From a virus, in IMG/VR virus record IMGVR_UViG_3300027728_001610, positions 1-64,000 of that record: DNA of 64,000 nucleotides; one strand, given 5' to 3'. Under the pieces are notes generated by a model. It did no database searches. It had not been told where the DNA came from and was given only the letters and a program-made list of their open reading frames with translations. The position numbers and the translations under genes are program-made. Within the stretch, counting starts at the first letter, position 1; every line of letters starts with the position of its first letter. Below, piece by piece: positions 59,372 to 64,000 of this stretch.

Positions 59372-59614
59372 TTAAAGTTTTCTATAAGTGTGGGCTTTTG
59401 ATATATTTTTGTTAAAAAAATTTCCTTGAGATTCTGCAGATCTAAATGAGGTATATAGTTGATGAGGGACATCGTTATATTCATATCTGACTCCGTTTTT
59501 AAACTCGGCAATCATTTTTTTGGTTATTGTATCATATTGTGTTCTAACAATATTTGATGATTGAACTTCATTTAAAATTGTAGTTCCGCTAATTATCTCG
59601 CTCGTTATTGCCAT
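59372..59614 (-). CDS. KTSC-domain protein
   Basis: A protein of 80 residues. S-S-N-I-V-R-T-Q-Y-D, M-I-A-E-F-K-N-G-V-R-Y-E-Y-N-D-V-P, F-R-S-A-E-S-Q-G-N-F-F-N-K-N-I and the final Y-R-K-L match the KTSC domain, a small beta domain of unclear, perhaps nucleic-acid-linked, function. Its start lies inside the end of the preceding gene (26-base overlap). Confidence 0.78.
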   Translation of the reverse strand: MAITSEIISGTTILNEVQSSNIVRTQYDTITKKMIAEFKNGVRYEYNDVPHQLYTSFRSAESQGNFFNKNISKAHTYRKL

Positions 59615-59909
59615 CTGGTTCTCTTAATGGGGTTATGTCATCTATATGACTAAGTTTATCCATAATATAATAATGAACTTCGTCTCTGTCAACATCAAAA
59701 CCATAATCTTTAATTATTTGAAAAATCTCACGCATTTTTGGTTGGAATTTAGAATGTAAAAACATTAAGTCATTTGGATAATATGGAGGTCTTTCAATAT
59801 CTTTTTGTGTCCAACCTTCTCTTTGAAAGATTTCTCTAATTTTGAAATATGTATTTTCTAACTCTCTTGTTAATTCTAAAGTTTCCGCGAATTTTTTCCA
59901 ACTTTCCAT
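59589..59909 (-). CDS. Hypothetical protein, 106 residues
   Basis: From the ATG at 59907-59909. Helical and charged: W-K-K-F-A-E-T-L-E-L-T-R-E-L-E-N-T-Y-F-K-I-R, then P-P-Y-Y-P-N-D-L-M-F-L-H. No family recognised. It overlaps the KTSC gene, so the two are probably made together. The terminator of the preceding gene and a motif copy lie just upstream. Confidence 0.58.
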   Translation of the reverse strand: MESWKKFAETLELTRELENTYFKIREIFQREGWTQKDIERPPYYPNDLMFLHSKFQPKMREIFQIIKDYGFDVDRDEVHYYIMDKLSHIDDITPLREPDGNNERDN

Positions 59910-59913
59910 AACT

Positions 59914-59921
59914 ATAAATAT
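59914..59921 (-). promoter_or_regulatory. ATATTTAT motif upstream of the 59589-59909 gene
   Basis: Exact octamer 4 bases before the ATG and immediately after the terminator hairpin at 59932, so it looks like a fresh transcription start. Confidence 0.5.
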
Positions 59922-59924
59922 ACG

Positions 59925-59954
59925 AAAAAAAAAATCCACCGATGAGGTGGATTT
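59925..59954 (-). terminator. Terminator after the 59974-60477 gene
   Basis: AAATCCACC (59932-59940) pairs with GGTGGATTT (59946-59954) around GATGA; the A-run at 59925 gives a leftward U-tract. Confidence 0.88.
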
Positions 59955-59973
59955 AATAATTTATAATTTTGTT

Positions 59974-60477
59974 TTAGTCTTTTTGTGTTGGTGAGTTAAA
60001 GTTTTGTATGTAACGAAATAAATTATTATACGCAGTATTCATAGCAGCATATTTTGGGAAATTTGCTTTGTTAGTGTTTTGGAAGGCAAAACAAAAATTA
60101 CCATCTAGAAATTGTTCATTACCTTTTGTAATTTTAGGAATACAAGCCGATTGGAGTTCTTTACCTCTTACCCCTTTTCCTATCACAAGACCTTGTATTT
60201 TACCTATATTACTTAAAATTGTTTGTCTAGCTTTAGAAATTTCCATAGGTGTATTATAAAATGTTTGACCGAAAATAGTTGACCCGTTTGGTGTTTGTTT
60301 TTCACCCTCAGCATTAGAATAATTCGGCATTGCAGATTTAACAGCATTTACGTAAGCAGTTACGTATGGGGTGGGATTAAATCCGTTTTCTTCCATTAAA
60401 TAATTTCTTGATGTCGCATTTTGGTGCATTTCCAAAATACGTTGTTTTTCTGATTCTGAGATTATAAACTTGTTCAT
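59974..60477 (-). CDS. Hypothetical protein with N-terminal SEKQRILEMH peptide
   Basis: A protein of 167 residues. The start N-K-F-I-I-S-E-S-E-K-Q-R-I-L-E-M-H is an N-terminal pattern I have seen on many environmental phage proteins and contains I-L-E, a possible prohead-protease site. The body has small motifs only (N-G-S-T-I-F-G-Q-T-F-Y-N-T-P; G-N-F-C-F-A-F-Q-N). It is a single-gene unit with its own motif and terminator, next to dnaK. Confidence 0.6.
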   Translation of the reverse strand: MNKFIISESEKQRILEMHQNATSRNYLMEENGFNPTPYVTAYVNAVKSAMPNYSNAEGEKQTPNGSTIFGQTFYNTPMEISKARQTILSNIGKIQGLVIGKGVRGKELQSACIPKITKGNEQFLDGNFCFAFQNTNKANFPKYAAMNTAYNNLFRYIQNFNSPTQKD

Positions 60478-60494
60478 AATTTTTTTATTTAATA

Positions 60495-60502
60495 ATAAAT
60501 AT
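60495..60502 (-). promoter_or_regulatory. ATATTTAT motif upstream of the 59974-60477 gene
   Basis: Exact octamer 17 bases before the ATG, directly after the dnaK terminator. Confidence 0.5.
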
Positions 60503-60508
60503 ACTAAT

Positions 60509-60539
60509 AAAAAAAAATCACCAACTTCTTGGTGATTTT
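60509..60539 (-). terminator. Terminator after dnaK
   Basis: AAAATCACCAA (60514-60524) pairs perfectly with TTGGTGATTTT (60529-60539) around CTTC, with an A-run that becomes the leftward U-tract. Confidence 0.9.
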
Positions 60540-60553
60540 CTAAATAGTAATTT

Positions 60554-62407
60554 TTATTTTACTTCTTCAAAGTCAACATTTGTAACTTCTTCGTCTGAAC
60601 TTGTTTCATTTGTGGATTCATATAACTTTTGACTAATTGATTGAAATTCATTGTTAATTTCATCCATAAGTTTTTTTACATCATCAATATTTTTTTCATT
60701 ATGAGCATTTTTTAACTTATCAATTTTTGAAGTCAAATTTTGTTGTTCCTCTTCTGATATTTTATCTTTTAAATCATCCAAAGATTTTGAAACTTGAAAA
60801 ATCATTGAGTCGGCAGAATTTAATGTGTCAACGTCTTCTTTTAGTTTTTTATCTGTTTCTGCGTTAATTTCAGCCTCTTGTTTCATTTTTTCAATTTCTT
60901 CTTTTGATAAACCTGATGATGCTTCAATACGAATTGTTTGTTGCTTGTTTGTACCTTTATCAACCGCAGATACATTAATAATACCATTCGCATCAATATC
61001 AAAAGTAACTTCAATTTGTGGAACACCTCTCATAGCAGGAGGCAATCCATCAAGATGGAATTTACCAATAGTTTTATTATCTTTTGCCATCGCTCTTTCT
61101 CCTTGAACCACATGAATTTCTACGGTTGGTTGATTATCAACCGCCGTTGAAAATATTTCAGATTTTTTTGTTGGTATTGTTGTATTCGCATTAATTAGTT
61201 TAGTGAATACCCCACCCATAGTTTCAATACCTAATGAAAGTGGCGTAACGTCCAATAACAATACGTCTGTAACATCACCTCCTAAAACACCCCCTTGGAT
61301 TGCAGCTCCTAAAGCAACAACCTCATCGGGGTTTACACCTTTTGATGGTTCTTTACCAAAGAATTTTTTAACAGCTTCTTGAATTGCTGGAATACGGGTT
61401 GACCCACCAACTAAAATAATTTCATCAATATCTGAAGGTTTTAGTCCCGCATTTTTAAGTGCCGACTCACAAGGTTTAATTGTTCTTTTAACTAAATCTT
61501 CAGTTAATTGGTCAAACTTTGATTTTGTAATTTTAACAACCAAATGTTTTGGTCCTGTGGCATCTGCCGTTAAATATGGAAGATTAATTTCAGTTTGAGG
61601 TGAAGATGATAATTCTACTTTAGCTCTTTCTGCAGACTCCTTTAATCTTTGAAGTGCCATTGGGTCTTTTGTAACATCAATTCCTGTATCGTTTTTAAAT
61701 TCGCTTACAAGAAAATCAATAATTACTTGGTCGAAGTCGTCACCACCTAAATGAGTATCACCATCTGTAGATAATACTTCAAAAACTCCATCCCCAAGTT
61801 CCAATATAGAAACATCGTGAGTTCCACCACCACAGTCAAAAACAACAATTTTCATATCTTTAGACATCTTGTCTAATCCGTATGCCAATGCTGCCGCTGT
61901 TGGTTCATTGATAATTCTTTTAACATTTAGTCCCGCAATTTCACCAGCCTCTTTTGTTGCCTGTCTTTGAGCGTCATTAAAGTATGCAGGTACCGTAATT
62001 ACAGCGTCTGTAACTTTTTCACCTAAGTAATCTTCAGCCGTTTGTTTCATTTTTTGTAAAATGGCTGCTGATATTTCTTGTGGGGAATAGGTTCTATTGT
62101 CAATTTCTACTCTTGGGTTATTTTTTTCATTGACAATCTTATAAGGAACTTTAGAATGTTCACTTTTTGTATCATTAAACGCACTACCCATAAATCTTTT
62201 AATTGAGTAGATTGTTTTTTCTGGATTTGTAACCGCCTGACGTTTAGCAGGGTCTCCAATTTTTCTTTCACCATCTTTGACAAATCCAACAATAGATGGT
62301 GTTGTTCTTTTACCTTCGCTGTTTGTGATTACCACAGGTTCGAGACCCTCCATTACTGCAACGCATGAATTTGTAGTTCCCAAATCCACTCCAATAATTT
62401 TTCCCAT
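60554..62407 (-). CDS. dnaK: Full-length Hsp70 chaperone DnaK
   Basis: A protein of 617 residues, near the usual 610-640. The nucleotide-binding domain has [13 protein letters not shown] near 5-17, [26 protein letters not shown] near 190 and V-G-G-S-T-R-I-P-A. The linker [13 protein letters not shown] and a complete substrate-binding domain and lid follow; the end D-F-E-E-V-K is the usual DnaK tail. The phosphate-2 loop reads D-C-G-G-G-T-H-D instead of the usual D-L-G-G-G-T-F-D. It is a single-gene unit with its own terminator. A J-domain protein is encoded at 4863; no GrpE was seen. Confidence 0.97.
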   Translation of the reverse strand: MGKIIGVDLGTTNSCVAVMEGLEPVVITNSEGKRTTPSIVGFVKDGERKIGDPAKRQAVTNPEKTIYSIKRFMGSAFNDTKSEHSKVPYKIVNEKNNPRVEIDNRTYSPQEISAAILQKMKQTAEDYLGEKVTDAVITVPAYFNDAQRQATKEAGEIAGLNVKRIINEPTAAALAYGLDKMSKDMKIVVFDCGGGTHDVSILELGDGVFEVLSTDGDTHLGGDDFDQVIIDFLVSEFKNDTGIDVTKDPMALQRLKESAERAKVELSSSPQTEINLPYLTADATGPKHLVVKITKSKFDQLTEDLVKRTIKPCESALKNAGLKPSDIDEIILVGGSTRIPAIQEAVKKFFGKEPSKGVNPDEVVALGAAIQGGVLGGDVTDVLLLDVTPLSLGIETMGGVFTKLINANTTIPTKKSEIFSTAVDNQPTVEIHVVQGERAMAKDNKTIGKFHLDGLPPAMRGVPQIEVTFDIDANGIINVSAVDKGTNKQQTIRIEASSGLSKEEIEKMKQEAEINAETDKKLKEDVDTLNSADSMIFQVSKSLDDLKDKISEEEQQNLTSKIDKLKNAHNEKNIDDVKKLMDEINNEFQSISQKLYESTNETSSDEEVTNVDFEEVK

Positions 62408-62436
62408 TTTTATTTAACATTATTTTTTAGTTTATT

Positions 62437-62457
62437 TTTGGTCCATTTTTGACCAAA
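62437..62457. promoter_or_regulatory. Inverted repeat in the dnaK-clp divergent region
   Basis: TTTGGTC (62437-62443) and GACCAAA (62451-62457) are perfect 7-base arms around CATTTTT. It lies about 30 bases before the dnaK ATG. It may be an operator or an RNA hairpin in the dnaK leader. Confidence 0.5.
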
Positions 62458-62478
62458 GTTGTGCCAATATAAAAGATA

Positions 62479-62491
62479 TGACAAAATGTCA
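62479..62491. promoter_or_regulatory. TGACA-AAA-TGTCA palindrome between dnaK and clp
   Basis: Perfect 5-base arms around AAA, with a further TGACA half-site at 62511-62515. The placement between two stress-type genes suits a regulator site, by host or phage protein. Confidence 0.5.
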
Positions 62492-62583
62492 GTATATCAA
62501 GTTAGTAGTATGACAATATTACAAATAATTAAAAAATATTGATTTATATTTTTAGTTGGATTACTTTTAAAAAAAAACACAAT

Positions 62584-64000
62584 ATGATAGAATCTGCAGA
62601 CAACAACGAAAAAGATAAAGCTAAAAAACCTGAAACAGGCTCTAAAACTCTCGTCCTTGATAATTTTTCAAGAGATTTGATTAAGGCGGCCGAAGAAGGT
62701 AAATTAGACCCAATAATTGGTAGAGAGCAAGAAATAAATAGAATTGCCCAAATTCTATCAAGAAGAAAGAAAAATAACCCAATTATTATTGGTGAACCTG
62801 GTTGTGGAAAAACTGCAATTGTAGAAGGATTGGCTAAAAAAATATTTGAGGGGGATTGTCCTCAAAACCTTGTTGGTAAAAGAATTGTTTCTTTAGATTT
62901 AACTTCAGTAGTTGCAGGAACAAAATACAGAGGTCAGTTTGAGGAAAGAATGAAAGTGATAATTGAAGAATTGTACGCAAATCCTGATATTATTATCTTT
63001 ATTGATGAAATCCACACTATGATTGGAGCAGGTAACGCTTCAGGTTCTATGGATGCATCAAACATATTTAAACCCGCTCTTTCAAGAGGTGAAATACAAT
63101 GCATTGGTGCAACGACCTTAGAAGAATATAGAAAAAATATTGAAAAAGATGGGGCATTAGAAAGAAGATTTCAAAAAGTAGTTGTTGACCCATCAACAAA
63201 AGAAGAAACATTAGAAATATTAAAACAATCAAAAGACCGATATGAAAAACATCATAAAGTAAAATATAGTGAAGACATTTTAAAACTTTGTGTTGAGTTG
63301 GCAGATAGATACATCACAGACAGAGAATTTCCCGATAAGGCTTTTGATATTATTGATGAGGTTGGAGCAAGAAGTCAGGTTGAAATAAAACTTCCTGAAG
63401 TTATTGAAAAACTAAAAAAAGAAGCTCAAGAAATAAAATCTTTGAAAATTGAAGTAATCAATAAACAAAAATATGAAGAAGCCGCAGATTTAAGAGATAG
63501 GGAAAGAAGAGTTTTAGGTGAATTACAAAAAGAAAAAGAAAATTTTGAAAAAAATAGAGACCTATATAGAAAAGAAGTGACGGAAGATATTGTTTATGAT
63601 GTTACATCTTTGATGACAAAAATTCCAATTAATAAAATAACAACAGATGAATCAATTCAATTGGCATCTTTAAATGAGGTTTTAAATTCAAAAGTAATTG
63701 GTCAAAATGAGGCTGTTTCAAAAATTGCAAGAGCAATTCAAAGAAACAAGGTTGGATTAAACGACCCTAAAAAACCAATATTTAGTGGACTTCTAATTGG
63801 AAATTCAGGTGTTGGTAAAACTGAATTGGCAAAACAATTAGCAAAACATATGTTTAATAGCGAAGATGCACTTATTAGATTAGATATGAGTGAATTTTCA
63901 GATAAGATTGCAACCTCAAAATTAACAGGAACATCACCAGGTTATGTGGGGTATGAGGACGGTTCACCATTTTTAAATAAAATTAAAAACAAACCTTACT
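62584..64000 (+). CDS. ClpC-like AAA+ unfoldase without N-domain (cut by window end)
   Basis: The frame is open from the ATG at 62584 to the window end, 472 codons. AAA+ module 1: Walker A G-E-P-G-C-G-K-T (70-77), Walker B I-I-I-F-I-D-E (136-142), arginine-finger region A-L-E-R-R-F. A UVR-type segment at about 290-312 (N-K-Q-K-Y-E-E-A-A-D-L-R-D-R-E-R-R-V-L) marks it as ClpC-like rather than ClpB. Module 2 begins with V-I-G-Q-N-E-A and Walker A G-N-S-G-V-G-K-T (406-413). The usual Clp N-terminal substrate-adaptor domain is replaced by 25 polar residues. Whether it works with host ClpP depends on the missing C-terminal part. It diverges from dnaK. Confidence 0.92.
   Translation, partial: MIESADNNEKDKAKKPETGSKTLVLDNFSRDLIKAAEEGKLDPIIGREQEINRIAQILSRRKKNNPIIIGEPGCGKTAIVEGLAKKIFEGDCPQNLVGKRIVSLDLTSVVAGTKYRGQFEERMKVIIEELYANPDIIIFIDEIHTMIGAGNASGSMDASNIFKPALSRGEIQCIGATTLEEYRKNIEKDGALERRFQKVVVDPSTKEETLEILKQSKDRYEKHHKVKYSEDILKLCVELADRYITDREFPDKAFDIIDEVGARSQVEIKLPEVIEKLKKEAQEIKSLKIEVINKQKYEEAADLRDRERRVLGELQKEKENFEKNRDLYRKEVTEDIVYDVTSLMTKIPINKITTDESIQLASLNEVLNSKVIGQNEAVSKIARAIQRNKVGLNDPKKPIFSGLLIGNSGVGKTELAKQLAKHMFNSEDALIRLDMSEFSDKIATSKLTGTSPGYVGYEDGSPFLNKIKNKPY

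Noticed and set aside
60554-64000. Host chromosomal contamination explaining dnaK and clp
   Set aside because: The genes lie directly beside phage head-cluster genes with the same base composition and terminator style, and usual chromosomal partners such as grpE or dnaJ are not adjacent. An assembly error cannot be fully excluded without reads.
1-64000. tRNA genes, integrase, attachment sites
   Set aside because: I looked for cloverleaf-like GC-richer stretches and recombinase motifs by eye and found none; a covariance-model scan would be needed to be sure.

Overview
The window looks like part of the genome of a large T4-like (myovirus-type) phage infecting a member of the Bacteroidota, probably flavobacterial. 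Phage identity rests on a T4-order head cluster on the minus strand (read leftward from 55.8 to 45 kb): large terminase, portal, prohead protease, scaffold and major capsid protein, plus a gp55-like late sigma factor and a gp5-like baseplate OB protein. The host inference rests on a ribosomal protein bS21 of flavobacterial type, domains resembling DUF4494 and SprB repeats, a host-type TAnnTTTG box, very AT-rich DNA, and the near absence of Shine-Dalgarno sequences before genes.

Layout. 1-0.6 kb: partial HNH-type gene and a small surface-type protein. 0.7-3.1 kb: GT4/BAHT glycosyltransferase fusion followed in frame by a methyltransferase remnant. 3.2-14.7 kb: mostly minus-strand fibre and adhesin genes (collagen-like, coiled-coil, Thr-Pro-repeat, LamG-like), interrupted by a J-domain protein and a DUF2827-like glycosyltransferase on the plus strand. 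14.8-17.4 kb: plus-strand putative virion or morphogenesis genes. 17.5-30.5 kb: plus-strand metabolic block with a glycosyltransferase, exonuclease, dUTPase, an HNH endonuclease, about 9 kb of glycan genes (GT2, GT2, GT25, GT11, cupin, FkbM, SGNH, hexapeptide acyltransferase, GT10-like, DegT, GMD, cytidylyltransferase) and PhoH. 30.5-35 kb: homing nuclease, HAD protein, two glycosyltransferases and the late sigma factor. 35-41.6 kb: tail/baseplate-type genes. 41.5-45 kb: small genes, endonuclease remnants and a large homing endonuclease. 45-60.5 kb: minus-strand head cluster with bS21 embedded on the opposite strand. 60.5-64 kb: dnaK diverging from a ClpC-like AAA+ gene cut by the window end.

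How the parts may work together. The late sigma factor probably drives the structural genes; 17 genes, mainly structural, have the exact octamer ATATTTAT in sense orientation just upstream and four more have GTATTTAT. The prohead protease probably matures the capsid protein at an I-N-E/A site, and several other proteins begin with a short helix ending in a similar I/L-x-E, which may mark them for packaging into the prohead. DnaK, a J-domain protein and a Clp ATPase would form a phage-encoded folding and disaggregation set. The sugar genes could make a GDP-6-deoxyhexose-based glycan, placed either on Thr-rich virion repeats or on the host surface.

Limits: everything was read by eye. Domain calls rest on motif recognition without database searches, and many small genes remain unassigned. 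I recognised no tRNA, CRISPR array, integrase or insertion sequence.
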